Origin: Gammaproteobacteria bacterium UBA5078
GTDB lineage: Bacteria; Pseudomonadota; Gammaproteobacteria; Pseudomonadales; Pseudohongiellaceae
Direction of reading: 5' to 3'
DNA length: 64,000 nucleotides
Assembly (NCBI GenBank): GCA_002416505.1
Contig: DIAM01000021.1
Location: 509,763-573,762, forward strand
Shown: in pieces, positions 33,086-41,875 of the stretch
Position numbering within the stretch: the first letter of the stretch is position 1
Layout: every line of letters begins with the position of its first letter
Position numbers and translations under genes: made by a program
The notes under the pieces: model-generated
Told to the model about the DNA's origin: nothing
What the model saw: only the letters and a program-made list of their open reading frames with translations
Database searches by the model: none

Positions 33086-35698
33086 TTACGCCAAAGTCAG
33101 TACGTTGGAAGCCGCGCCATCGATAGTCGCAGTAGCCAAGTTTACAAGACCAACCAACTTCACAACTTGATCCGCACCGTTAGTGAAGGTTGCGCCAGCA
33201 GTAACGTCTTGAACTACGTAAGTGTCGCCACCGTACTGGAACCAAACAACACGGTCAGCACCACCAGCTGCTGCTGCTTGCAAGAAGTCAGCAAATGCTG
33301 CAGTTCCAGCCAGCGTGATTGCTGTTGCAGTAAATGCAGCTGCGCCGCCACCAGCTAGGAAGTCAATCTTGTCACCAGCACCCATGCCAGTGATAGAAGC
33401 ATAAACGTTACCGTTTGCGTTAGCAGTTACAACGTAAGTGTCGTTACCTGCACCGACGTCTACAATGTCAAGACCCGCACCAGAAGTGATCGTGTCGTTA
33501 CCGTCGCCGCCATTGATTGTGTCAGCAGCAGATCCACCAACGATAGTGTCGTCGCCAGCACCACCATTCAAAGTGTTAACTTTAGTCGAAGAACCAGTAA
33601 TTGTGTCGTTACCAGCACCGCCATCGATGGTTACAAGCTTAACGGAAGCCGCAGCGTTAAGAACGTCGTTACCCGCACCACCTTTGATTACTGCATCACC
33701 AGCAAGAGCGCCAGTCACTAAAGTTACCGCGCCGCCTGCGCCAGTAGCAGTTACGCCAGAAGCATCAAACGAAGTCAATGTAGTAGCAGTTAGGCCAGTA
33801 GTATCGATACCCGCGTCACCAGTAACCACAACACTCTTAACAGAAGTTGCCGTGATAGGAGCAACAAACGGAGCAGTAGCTGCTGTACTGTTTGTGTCAT
33901 CAGTCACGATATTCAAAGTTTCAACGCCTGCAATTACGACTGCAGCAGTGCTAGTGAAACCGTCTGTGGCAGAGAACTTCAGATTAACAACATCTGTAGT
34001 GCCTGTTGCGTCAGCCAAGTTATACGTAACTGCAGCGGCTGCAAGAGCAGTAAACTCCAGAGTGGAGTTTGCAGCAGCATTATTAACTGTCAGAGTGTTC
34101 GCACCAACAGTACCAGCACTAACGATGTGAGTAATGCCATCGATATACTTAGCATCTACTACAGTAGCAGCACCTGTTGCGCCAACACCCAATTTCTCGA
34201 AATTTGAGATAGAAGCCGCAAATGCCGCACCAAGAAGTGCAGTAGAAGTAGCTGTAGCCGCATCTGCAGCAGACAGACTGATCGTATCTGAACCCTCGCC
34301 ACCGTCGATTGAACCACCAGAACCTAGAGCCGCACCCATTGTTACAACGTCGTTGCCTGCGCCAGTAGTGATCGCTTTAGTGCTTGTACCAACAGTAAGA
34401 GTATCTACACCCGCACCGCCAGTGAAAGTCGCGCCAGCTGCTAATGCAGTTACCAGCGTGAAGCCACCAGTTGCTGCAGAAGCATCAACACTAGTAGTCG
34501 GCGCTGTAGTAGTAGTCAAAGAGACCTTACCAGCACCAGCAACAGTTACTGAAGTCAACGCAGTAGAAGTGACAGTTACAGTGCTGGCACCGGAAGCAGT
34601 AATAGCGGCAGCAGTAGTTGAGTTGCCAGTATCTGTAACAGTTACAGACTTGCCAGTCGCAGTCTTATCAATAGCCAAGTTAGCAGTCTTTACTGTGCCA
34701 CCAGAAAGACTGAAAGTTGCATCGCCAGCCACTGCTGCGGCTTGGAAGCTTGCGCTTGTACCAGAGTGAGTAGATGTCAATGTAGTGCCGTCAACTGCGC
34801 GATCTAGGATCAATTTCTGTCCAGTTACACCAGTAACAGAAAGTGTCGCGTCGGCAGTTTGTTGAAACTTAATGTCACCCGAGAACGTGCTGGCAGTTAC
34901 AGCAGCAATTGTAGTTCCTGAACCAACGAATGTTAGGTTTTCAACGTTAGTTACTGTTCCAACTACAGACTGGTTTTTATCACCAGTAGTGTCTAGCACC
35001 AAAGTATCTGTACCTGCACCACCGTTGATTACATCGAGGGCTTGAAGCGTATCTGCAGCTGTTGTGCCGTCACTCGCAAGAGCGCCACCAGTAATAGTGT
35101 CATCACCAATTGTGCCAGTAATTGTGTCTGTGAACGTAGTCAGTGTGAAAGCCTTGCCTGCAGTTTGCTCGCCATCAGCAATTGCTTTAGCTGCAGTAAC
35201 AGTAGAAGCCGCGCTAGTTACGTCAACAACCACTTTCTGAAGATCTTCTAACGTAGCACCACTAAGCTGCTTATCAACAGAGTAATAAACTGCAACTGCA
35301 ACTTTGTTGTCAAATGCCGCAGCTGAAGTACCGAAAGTCGCGTTATCGGTCGCAGTAGCGTTGACGAATGTGATCGCCTCGACAAATGCGTCGGAACGTG
35401 ACATGCCGCCGTTTAGCTCAGCAGTCAGTACTGCTACAGCTTCTGCTTTAGCAGCTGTGCTAGCCTCAGCAAGTAGCTGGTTTACGACTTTAGTCGCATA
35501 CTCGCCATTAGTTAGGAAAGTTGGGAAAATGCCTTTAAATTCATTAGTAGCTGCGAGGAATCCAGCCATTGCCTTGATTGAAGTGCCTGCTTCATATGAT
35601 GCCACTAGGTCAGCTAAAACACTTGCGCCTGGTGCAGCATTAAACATACCTACTACGAGGCCGATAATATTGGTACGAGCTTCGACGGTAATCGCCAT
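33086..35698 (-). CDS. S-layer-like RTX protein, type I secretion substrate
   Basis: 870 residues, rich in Ala, Thr, Gly and Val, with no cysteine and no signal peptide. The N-terminal 170 residues are helical (TNIIGLVVGMFNAAPGASVLADLV), as in RsaA-type S-layer and related proteins. The centre is beta-rich with scattered RTX units. A block of GGxGxDx(L/I) calcium-binding repeats occupies about 671-755 (GGAGNDVLNA, GGAGNDTITG, GGAGDDTIVG, GGDGNDTITS). The C-terminus (DQVVKLVGLVNLATATIDG to LTLA) is a hydrophobic, charge-poor type I export signal. AAGGAG precedes the ATG. The strong terminator, the Crp-type promoter, adjacent sapC and the T1SS 6 kb away all support a paracrystalline surface protein; an RTX adhesin is the alternative. 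Confidence 0.82.
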   Translation of the reverse strand: MAITVEARTNIIGLVVGMFNAAPGASVLADLVASYEAGTSIKAMAGFLAATNEFKGIFPTFLTNGEYATKVVNQLLAEASTAAKAEAVAVLTAELNGGMSRSDAFVEAITFVNATATDNATFGTSAAAFDNKVAVAVYYSVDKQLSGATLEDLQKVVVDVTSAASTVTAAKAIADGEQTAGKAFTLTTFTDTITGTIGDDTITGGALASDGTTAADTLQALDVINGGAGTDTLVLDTTGDKNQSVVGTVTNVENLTFVGSGTTIAAVTASTFSGDIKFQQTADATLSVTGVTGQKLILDRAVDGTTLTSTHSGTSASFQAAAVAGDATFSLSGGTVKTANLAIDKTATGKSVTVTDTGNSTTAAAITASGASTVTVTSTALTSVTVAGAGKVSLTTTTAPTTSVDASAATGGFTLVTALAAGATFTGGAGVDTLTVGTSTKAITTGAGNDVVTMGAALGSGGSIDGGEGSDTISLSAADAATATSTALLGAAFAASISNFEKLGVGATGAATVVDAKYIDGITHIVSAGTVGANTLTVNNAAANSTLEFTALAAAAVTYNLADATGTTDVVNLKFSATDGFTSTAAVVIAGVETLNIVTDDTNSTAATAPFVAPITATSVKSVVVTGDAGIDTTGLTATTLTSFDASGVTATGAGGAVTLVTGALAGDAVIKGGAGNDVLNAAASVKLVTIDGGAGNDTITGSSTKVNTLNGGAGDDTIVGGSAADTINGGDGNDTITSGAGLDIVDVGAGNDTYVVTANANGNVYASITGMGAGDKIDFLAGGGAAAFTATAITLAGTAAFADFLQAAAAGGADRVVWFQYGGDTYVVQDVTAGATFTNGADQVVKLVGLVNLATATIDGAASNVLTLA

Positions 35699-35785
35699 TG
35701 TTAGAACTCCTTAAGATTTATTCCAATTTGTTTTATCCGATTGTGACTCGCCTACAGCAGCGGATGACCCCATTCGGTTGTGCCA

Positions 35786-35828
35786 AGGATACGTAAGTCA
35801 AATCGATTCCCCTGTGACTACAGTCACA
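35786..35828 (-). promoter_or_regulatory. Crp-type site and promoter of the S-layer-like gene
   Basis: The minus strand carries TGTGACTGTAGTCACA (35813-35828), a perfect match to the Crp pattern TGTGA-N6-TCACA. A TATCCT hexamer (35786-35791) follows after 21 bases. If TATCCT is the -10 element, the site is centred near -41.5, a class II activator position. The same layout precedes the fecR operon. The rest of the 302-base stretch 35699-36000 is the leader and the 3' flank of the next gene. Confidence 0.78.
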
Positions 35829-36000
35829 CAGAGAGAAATTCCCTACCTATTCCTAGTTAAACCCACTTGAGTGACACGACAATTCCTGACCACAAGCGGA
35901 CATGCCCCGGGATAGTACTAGGCCTTAGGCATAATTACAACCTGTTTCTCTCATTAAGTCTCGATTGTAAGCTGCTATTTTTAAAGCATTAAGTTGGCTT

Positions 36001-37308
36001 TTAGAAGCTCACACTTATGCCCAGCTCGAGGGTGCTATCTAGGCTATCGAACAGCTCTATATTGCTGCTCTGGTTCTGATGGTAGGCATTCACGACGAAG
36101 GCCATATTTGTGTAGACCGATTGGCGGTATTGCATAAGCACAAAGCTGCGTTTTAGCCAGCGCTGCGCGCCGTCGGCCAATAGCGCGCTATAGCCTGCCG
36201 TGTCGCGAAACTCGGTGTGGTTGAGCTGACTAGTGAGCACGCCCTTGAGGACTGGGTATTGCCACTGCAGATTGAGCTGCCAGCCGTTGCGGTCCGCGCC
36301 GGGCCGGCCCGAATCGAAGGCGGAGTTGTTCAGCAGGCTCAGCTCGAGACCGACGACGCTGGGCTTGCCCGCGAGCTCGGCCGAACAGTCTAGGCCGGCA
36401 CCCAGCTTACTCTCGATAGAGTTCAGGCTGCTCTGGTCCTTATAGTTCTGATACTGCGTGGCCAGGCCATAGCTTTGAGTACAGGCCCCGTTGAGCTTGT
36501 GGCGGTAGCGCACATTGCCCTCGAGGGCCGAATACAGGGCATTACCCCCGAAGAACAAATGGCTCATCGCCGCCCCCACCTGCCAGGCGTGGTCCCGTTT
36601 CGGCCTTAAGTAACTGTAGCGAGACTCGACTTGAATGAGGTCCGAACCGGTGTCCTCGCTCACTCTACCGCGCATCTCGGCGCTGACACTGTGCTGGTGG
36701 TCCGCCGCTAACTGCCGGAACTGTCCGCCTAGGCGGAGATTCAGGTAGGGGCCGCTGATCGGCTGGTATTCCGGATTCAGGGTCAGGATTACGGGCTCGC
36801 CGGACAGCGTGAGGGTGATCTGGCTTGGGTCCGGTGCGCCATTGAGATTATTGTCATAGCCTGCCAGTACGTCCGCCCCGAAGCTATGTTGACGCGTCTG
36901 CGCGCGCCATTGCCGTTCGCGCTGCTCTAGGATGTTATGGATGTTCTCGGGTAGATCCTTGCGCGCCCTTAGCTGCCTATTCAAGTCCAAGGCCGAGAAG
37001 AGCTGGCCGCGCAGATACAGGGCCTGGGCGTAGTCGATGAGAGCCGCGCCGTTATTCGCGTCCAACATCAAGGCTCGCTCGAGGAGATCCAAAGACTCCG
37101 CCAAGTCACCGGTCTCCATGACCACCGCGCCGTATAGCGCGAAATATTCGGAACTTAGCAGACACTCACTCATCAACGGCGCTAGTGCGTACTCCAACGC
37201 GGCTTGCGATTCGGCATCCTCTCCGTATTGATAGAACGACGCTAAGTCGGGGCAGGCCTGGGCGGACAGGGGCAGCAATAGGCTAATAGAGAGGAGTGAC
37301 CAGCGCAT
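36001..37308 (-). CDS. TPR / outer-membrane beta-barrel protein, Slam-like layout
   Basis: 435 residues with signal peptide MRWSLLSISLLLPLSAQA. Residues about 25-135 hold TPR-like helices (SLDLLERALMLDANNGAALIDYAQALYLRGQ). From about 145 the sequence is a series of amphipathic strands (SFGADVLAGYDNNLN, SGPYLNLRLGG, SVSAEMRGRV and so on) and ends in LELGISVSF, with the C-terminal Phe of outer-membrane barrels. A TPR domain followed by a roughly 14-strand barrel is the layout of Slam translocators, although similar proteins serve other export pathways. It is the last gene of the fecR-cyclase run, 151 bases after the cyclase. The frame is open 55 codons upstream, but only this ATG gives a clean signal. 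Confidence 0.7.
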   Translation of the reverse strand: MRWSLLSISLLLPLSAQACPDLASFYQYGEDAESQAALEYALAPLMSECLLSSEYFALYGAVVMETGDLAESLDLLERALMLDANNGAALIDYAQALYLRGQLFSALDLNRQLRARKDLPENIHNILEQRERQWRAQTRQHSFGADVLAGYDNNLNGAPDPSQITLTLSGEPVILTLNPEYQPISGPYLNLRLGGQFRQLAADHQHSVSAEMRGRVSEDTGSDLIQVESRYSYLRPKRDHAWQVGAAMSHLFFGGNALYSALEGNVRYRHKLNGACTQSYGLATQYQNYKDQSSLNSIESKLGAGLDCSAELAGKPSVVGLELSLLNNSAFDSGRPGADRNGWQLNLQWQYPVLKGVLTSQLNHTEFRDTAGYSALLADGAQRWLKRSFVLMQYRQSVYTNMAFVVNAYHQNQSSNIELFDSLDSTLELGISVSF

Positions 37309-37459
37309 AGACTCTTTGGATCCGGCAAGGCGACAGACATAGCGGAGCGTATGTCGTTTAGAAAGCATGCGGGCAATTATCAATAAACATGGCGACACAA
37401 GCAATAAGAAACATGCCCCCAATTCGGCGGGACAACTAAAGGAGGAATCAAGGGCTAGC

Positions 37460-39460
37460 TCAGCGGCGTCCACCGGAGACGACGGTTAGGGAAACCGGGT
37501 CGGACTTGCCGCGACGAGTCGGTGAATCGACCAGCGGCGGACTGAATAGCACGTGGGGGGTGCGCAGGCCGGCGAGCAGATAGCTGCCCTGTGACTCGAG
37601 CCTCTGCTCACTCAACTGCCGCGCGGCGCACTCGCCTATCAGGATGGGCAGCGCTAATTCTGTGGTCATCTCCTGGATGCGCAGCGTAATCGTCACGGTA
37701 TCGCCCAACAGCGTATGGGTACGGCGCTGCGCGGGACCGATGGAACCGATAAGGACAGAGCCCTGCTCGATGCCAATGCCCAAGGCCAGAGGCTCTAGGC
37801 CTTGCGGGGGGTGCTGGGGCAGCATGTCGCGGTCGATAGAGGCCTGCATCTGCTCCGCGGCATGCAGGGCCTGCAGCGCAGCCTCACTGTCGCGGCCATC
37901 CCAGATGGCGAGCAGGCTGTCGCCCTTGAACTCGTGAATGCGGCCTCCGTGTTGTTCCACGATCTCCGCGGCGCGCACGAAGAAGTAATGCAGTAGTGCG
38001 GCGGACTCCTCCGGGGGCCTAGCCTCCGAGAATGCAGAGAAATTACGCAGGTCCGCACTGAGCAGCGTCACCTGGGCGCGGCGTGCGTTGACACTAGAGC
38101 TGGGCAGGCTATAGGCGATCTCCTTGGCGACGTCGCTCGGGAGATAGGCATTTAAGTTGCCGAATACACGGCTACGCTCGCCGCGCACGCGTGCCTGTTC
38201 GAGCAGCATCAAGGCGCTGGCGGCGAGCACGCTGTAGAGAACTGGGCTTAACCAGCCAAGCCAGATGTTGTTAGAAGCTAATAATTCGATATGCAGCGTT
38301 ATGGCCGCGACGGGCAATAACAGGCCCGCAATAGGCAGGCCGTAGCTGGAGAAACGCTCGCGCGCACCGGCGATCGCAAACAGAATGGCGGCACTCAATA
38401 TGCTGAGCAGCATCATGAACAGCGCCGCGCCACTAGGCGTATAGGGCACATTGGTGTCTAGCAGGCTGCCCAAGATACGGGCCTGCACCTCGACCCCCGG
38501 CGTGGCACCACTATAAGGAGTCGGCACGATATCGCCGATCCCGAAGGCAGTTGCGCCCACTAGCACCCAGCCGTTGTCGAGCATCGCGGGATCGAAGTCG
38601 CCATTGAGGACGTCCGCGGCGGAGATGGCCCTATAGGTCTCGGGCAGATTGCGGTAGGAGATGCGCATATTGCCCTGCGCGTCCAAGGGGATGCGCAGGC
38701 CTGGATAGGAGTCCAGCTGCAGCATCTGCGCAGGCGCAAACAAGGAATCTCCAGCGGTGACGCTGGCGCCCCAGACTTGCGTACTCAGCGCCTGCAAAAA
38801 TGCGCTGATGGGTAAGGCGGGATAGGCATTGCCGTCGACGCAGATGAGCGCCGGCATCTTGCGTATCGCGCCATCGGCGGACACTATCGGGGTGATATGC
38901 CCCTTAGCAATGGAGGCGAAAGAAGCATTATTGGCGATGTAATTAGAGGTGTTGGCCAGGCCAGCGGAGCAGCTCACGCCGGAGACGGCATGACTCAGCA
39001 CGCCGGTTCGGAGCGTCTGCTCGGAGTCGAGCACCGGCACCTGGGCCAGAGCCGCGCCACGGGAGGCCTGTAGAGCCAGTGCCAGGGCATCGTCGCCCTG
39101 TGCCGCCTCGGGGAATACGATATCGTGAAGCTGTAGCTGGACGCCGGCATCGTTCAGCGCCGTGACCAGGCGCGCCATGGTGTCGCGCGGCCAGGGCCAA
39201 TTACCTTCCTGGGCGATACTCTTCTCGTCGATCGCGACGATGCTGATGCGCCGCTCTAATGCCGCCTCTGCATTCAGCGTCCAGCCAAGCGCCCCAACGC
39301 TCTCCTCGAGCGTATCTAGACTGTCCTCGAACACGGTCACGATCGATGCCGTCAACAGCCCTGCGAACGCCAATAATATGAGGCGCGCGCCGTAGGGCAC
39401 CAGGCGCAGGAGGAAGGCCAGCGCGTGCTTGAAGGGATTGATGTGACCGAGGGCGTTCAT
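37460..39460 (-). CDS. CHASE2-domain adenylate/guanylate cyclase
   Basis: 666 residues. One N-terminal membrane helix (LILLAFAGLLTASIVTVF) precedes a periplasmic CHASE2 domain (about 45-330, with ISIVAIDEKSIAQEGNWPWPRD and GWVLVGATAFGIGD). Two or three membrane helices follow, then a class III cyclase domain (about 455-640). The metal aspartates lie in LSADLRNFSAF and EFKGDSLLAIW, the latter with a purine-selecting Lys. The usual GDTVNLAARL reads GDTVTITLRI, so the Asn that helps transition-state binding is Thr while the Arg remains. It should make cAMP or cGMP in response to an extracytoplasmic cue. The ATG chosen lies two bases after the fecR stop. Confidence 0.85.
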   Translation of the reverse strand: MNALGHINPFKHALAFLLRLVPYGARLILLAFAGLLTASIVTVFEDSLDTLEESVGALGWTLNAEAALERRISIVAIDEKSIAQEGNWPWPRDTMARLVTALNDAGVQLQLHDIVFPEAAQGDDALALALQASRGAALAQVPVLDSEQTLRTGVLSHAVSGVSCSAGLANTSNYIANNASFASIAKGHITPIVSADGAIRKMPALICVDGNAYPALPISAFLQALSTQVWGASVTAGDSLFAPAQMLQLDSYPGLRIPLDAQGNMRISYRNLPETYRAISAADVLNGDFDPAMLDNGWVLVGATAFGIGDIVPTPYSGATPGVEVQARILGSLLDTNVPYTPSGAALFMMLLSILSAAILFAIAGARERFSSYGLPIAGLLLPVAAITLHIELLASNNIWLGWLSPVLYSVLAASALMLLEQARVRGERSRVFGNLNAYLPSDVAKEIAYSLPSSSVNARRAQVTLLSADLRNFSAFSEARPPEESAALLHYFFVRAAEIVEQHGGRIHEFKGDSLLAIWDGRDSEAALQALHAAEQMQASIDRDMLPQHPPQGLEPLALGIGIEQGSVLIGSIGPAQRRTHTLLGDTVTITLRIQEMTTELALPILIGECAARQLSEQRLESQGSYLLAGLRTPHVLFSPPLVDSPTRRGKSDPVSLTVVSGGRR

Positions 39461-39462
39461 GA

Positions 39463-40851
39463 CTATGGCGCGCCCCACAGAGTAATGCCGTCCACTTTAG
39501 CGTCGCCACCGAGAGCCTTCTCGAAGAAGTAACCGGCCTCCTTGCCATCCAAACTAACGGCACCCTTCACGCTCTGCATGTCCGTATTGCTATAGAAGAA
39601 ACCACCATCGTCATACTTGCCCGAGGCAGATAGATCGACCCTGCCAGAGGCTAAAGAGCTCAAGCCAAGCTGTGTCGTGAAGCTCTTCGCATTGAAGTCG
39701 ACCGACAGGGAGCCGCTATTGACCTGCATCGCCATCACCCCTGAGGCGGAATGATAGAACGCCTGGGCGCTGCTAAGGGCGAAGCTCACCACTGTCAAAT
39801 CTGGCTTCACAAGCGTGCTGCCTTTGCTGTCCCTGAAGAGCACATAGCCTCCACCGCCCACAGTCACATCGCGACCGCCATTTGCGATGTTATACGCTAG
39901 GCTAATGCGTTCTTGGGAACCCTGGCCGTCGTTACCACGCCAGCGCCCCCAAACGAGATTGTTGGCAACGAGGCTGCTCGACGCTTGCGCGGAACTTGGA
40001 GTGAAGTCGACCAGCACAGGAGGCTTAGGCGCCACGATCACCGGAGGACGCGAGGCGACATTGCTCGCGACCTCGGCCACGCGGCGCGAGGTGACACTCT
40101 CCAAATAGAGCTCTGTGCCCGCGGTCTTGTCTTCCGCACGCGTATCGGCCTCAGTGTTCGCGACGGCGACCTCTTCGGTAGTAAGCACTCCGCGCTCATC
40201 TGTAGCGGGCACGAGGCGCGGCAGAGGCGTACCACCATCGACCTGCACCATCTGCAGTGAATCCTGAGAGAGTTCCACGGCATTCGCCGCACAGGGACCG
40301 AAGCTGGAGGCCAAACAATCCATTGAGAACGGTGCCATCACGATGGCGCCTTCCTTGACCAACGCACGCACCGACTGACCGGAGGCGCTCACGACGAAGT
40401 CGGTGCCGCGCACGCCAATCGCCGCCACAGGAGTATTCAGGCGGAAACGGTCACGGGCCGCGTGCGCCCCATCGCCGGAAATAGCTCGCGTGACTCCCTC
40501 GAGGAGGTTTAGCTTGATCGAGGAGTCTTCTGGGCTAGCTTTGTCGAAGTCGTAGCGCTGAATCTCCAAGCTGCTATCGGGACGCACGCTGACCAAGGCG
40601 TCGTCGATGAAACGAATATGGACGTGGCCATTGGATTCGGTGATCACCCGATCGCTGACCTTGATGGTAGTGCCGGCACGAATCGGTGTGCGCTTATCGC
40701 CCGACTCGAGGTAGGCCTTGCCGAGCACGAGGCCCACTTCGCCAACAATGGCGTCGGCTCCCGCATGCGCCGACATCATCGTTAGAAGCAACGGCAACAA
40801 CGCGAACCGCATCGCAAAGCGTTTTCCTATAGTTGCTAGTCTAGTTTTCAT
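39463..40851 (-). CDS. Secreted FecR-domain protein with C-terminal beta-barrel-like domain
   Basis: 462 residues with signal peptide (FALLPLLLTMMSAHAGA). Residues about 35-160 are a FecR domain: VGEVGLVLGKAYLESGD, GHVHIRFIDDALVSVRPDS, LEGVTRAISG and NTPVAAIGVRGTDFVV. A charged linker follows. The last 170 residues are strand-rich (WGRWRGN, GGRDVTVGGGGYVLF, AGYFFEKALGGDAKVDGITLWG) and recall the small C-terminal barrels of TbpB-like and haemophilin-like proteins. It is not a FecR anti-sigma factor: no membrane segment after the signal and no sigma gene nearby. It opens the operon with the cyclase and the TPR/barrel protein, behind a Crp-type promoter. Confidence 0.8.
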   Translation of the reverse strand: MKTRLATIGKRFAMRFALLPLLLTMMSAHAGADAIVGEVGLVLGKAYLESGDKRTPIRAGTTIKVSDRVITESNGHVHIRFIDDALVSVRPDSSLEIQRYDFDKASPEDSSIKLNLLEGVTRAISGDGAHAARDRFRLNTPVAAIGVRGTDFVVSASGQSVRALVKEGAIVMAPFSMDCLASSFGPCAANAVELSQDSLQMVQVDGGTPLPRLVPATDERGVLTTEEVAVANTEADTRAEDKTAGTELYLESVTSRRVAEVASNVASRPPVIVAPKPPVLVDFTPSSAQASSSLVANNLVWGRWRGNDGQGSQERISLAYNIANGGRDVTVGGGGYVLFRDSKGSTLVKPDLTVVSFALSSAQAFYHSASGVMAMQVNSGSLSVDFNAKSFTTQLGLSSLASGRVDLSASGKYDDGGFFYSNTDMQSVKGAVSLDGKEAGYFFEKALGGDAKVDGITLWGAP

Positions 40852-40915
40852 ATTCTCTTCCCCGCTAGGGAGTGAGGTTCAGCTAAGGCATAGCTGACCT
40901 AGATTGACTATAGAC

Positions 40916-40958
40916 AAGATAGCGCAGGCTAAATCAAACTCGGGTGATTACAGTCACA
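40916..40958 (-). promoter_or_regulatory. Crp-type site and promoter of the fecR operon
   Basis: The minus strand reads TGTGACTGTAATCACC (40943-40958), one base off the Crp palindrome, then 21 bases, then TATCTT (40916-40921). This copies the layout before the S-layer-like gene to the base. The site also lies 47 bases before the ATG of the divergent Crp/Fnr gene and could serve for its autoregulation. Confidence 0.75.
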
Positions 40959-41004
40959 CGGCGCGTAAGTACTGGCGTTTGCTATTCGCCTTCAAGCTTC
41001 TATA

Positions 41005-41748
41005 ATGCCCGAGCATCGCCGCAACCAGCCACTAGGGATAGAACACAACGTGGTAAGCCCAGAGCTGCTAAGCACTTTTCCCATCTTGAAACCTCTGCCT
41101 CATGAGATTCTGAGCCAACTCGCGGCGCTGTCGAGCCTGCGCAAGTTCGCCCGGCGCGGCATCGTCTTGAACGCCGGCGTGCATGAAGAGGCGGTATGCT
41201 TCCTGTTCGAGGGTCGCCTACAGGGCGTCGATTTTACCATCGATGGGCGCGAGGTGGGGCTCTATTTTGTCGAGCCGGGGGACTTCTGCGGCGACCTGGG
41301 TCTATTCGACCATGGCACCCAGCCCGAGTATGTCATCGCCCTGACCGCCGCGGTGACCGTGTTTATCCCGATGGATAGCCTGCGCGAGGTGATGCTGAGA
41401 CAGCCGGAGATATTCAAGGTGCTCGGGCAACGCCTAGCCGCGCGCCTTAGGCAGATGACGCGGCAGCGCTCCCTATTGGGCCTGCCCAACATCGGCCAGC
41501 GGGTCTGCTGCCAGCTGTGGATGCTGCTGGGGGCGGGCGAGAGGGGCGGGCGCAGCGCCACGCAGATCAATAACCCGCCCACCCATATGGAGATCGCGAT
41601 CATGCTGAACCTGAGCCGGGAGACCGTGACAAGGGTGTTCCAGACCCTGCAGGCGCGGCAGATCGTCAAGCGCGACGGGCCGGCCTGCCTGCTGATCACC
41701 GACCCCGACACGCTTCAGGCGCTGGCCGAGGGCGCACAGGAGCTCTAG
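41005..41748 (+). CDS. Crp/Fnr-family transcriptional regulator
   Basis: 247 residues. An N-terminal cyclic-nucleotide-binding-type jelly roll (about 20-135: FARRGIVLNAGVHEEAVCFLFEGRLQG, GDFCGDLGLFDHGTQPEYVIAL) and long dimer helix precede a winged helix with THMEIAIMLNLSRETVTRVFQTLQARQIV. The recognition stretch SRETVTR matches the RETV/SR type of Crp-like factors, fitting TGTGA sites. The phosphate-binding Arg-Ser of Crp is replaced (GTQPEYV), so the ligand may differ or be absent. No Fe-S cysteines of Fnr type are seen. A TATAAT overlaps the ATG at 41005, so translation may really begin at a GTG near 41050. Confidence 0.85.
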   Translation: MPEHRRNQPLGIEHNVVSPELLSTFPILKPLPHEILSQLAALSSLRKFARRGIVLNAGVHEEAVCFLFEGRLQGVDFTIDGREVGLYFVEPGDFCGDLGLFDHGTQPEYVIALTAAVTVFIPMDSLREVMLRQPEIFKVLGQRLAARLRQMTRQRSLLGLPNIGQRVCCQLWMLLGAGERGGRSATQINNPPTHMEIAIMLNLSRETVTRVFQTLQARQIVKRDGPACLLITDPDTLQALAEGAQEL

Positions 41749-41875
41749 TGGTCTAACGCAGCGGGCCGCTAGAGTGTACAATCGCGCCCCTATGGTGCTA
41801 ATTACTTGAAAAGGCTCGGCCCGAGCCCCATTTAGCAGAACTCTTTACTCGAAACGCAATCATGAAGAAGCCGCA

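Noticed and set aside
33480..33700. Short regularly spaced DNA repeats that might suggest a CRISPR-like array
   Set aside because: They are in frame within the minus-strand gene and encode the GGxGxD calcium-binding repeats.
33438..34769. Long open frames on the plus strand opposite the S-layer-like gene
   Set aside because: They are shadows of a repetitive Ala/Thr/Val-rich coding sequence; the minus-strand frame has the RTX repeats, ribosome site, promoter and terminator.
39463..40851. FecR protein as an anti-sigma regulator of iron uptake
   Set aside because: There is no sigma factor or TonB receptor nearby, the protein has a cleavable signal and no N-terminal anti-sigma domain.
41001..41006. 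TATAAT as a promoter of the Crp/Fnr gene
   Set aside because: It overlaps the annotated ATG, and the -35 candidate is poor. It would only work if translation starts at a later GTG, so it is not listed as a promoter.
41813..41827. Palindrome GGCTCGG-C-CCGAGCC before the T1SS operon as a terminator or operator
   Set aside because: It has a one-base centre, no T-run and no second copy; too little to call.
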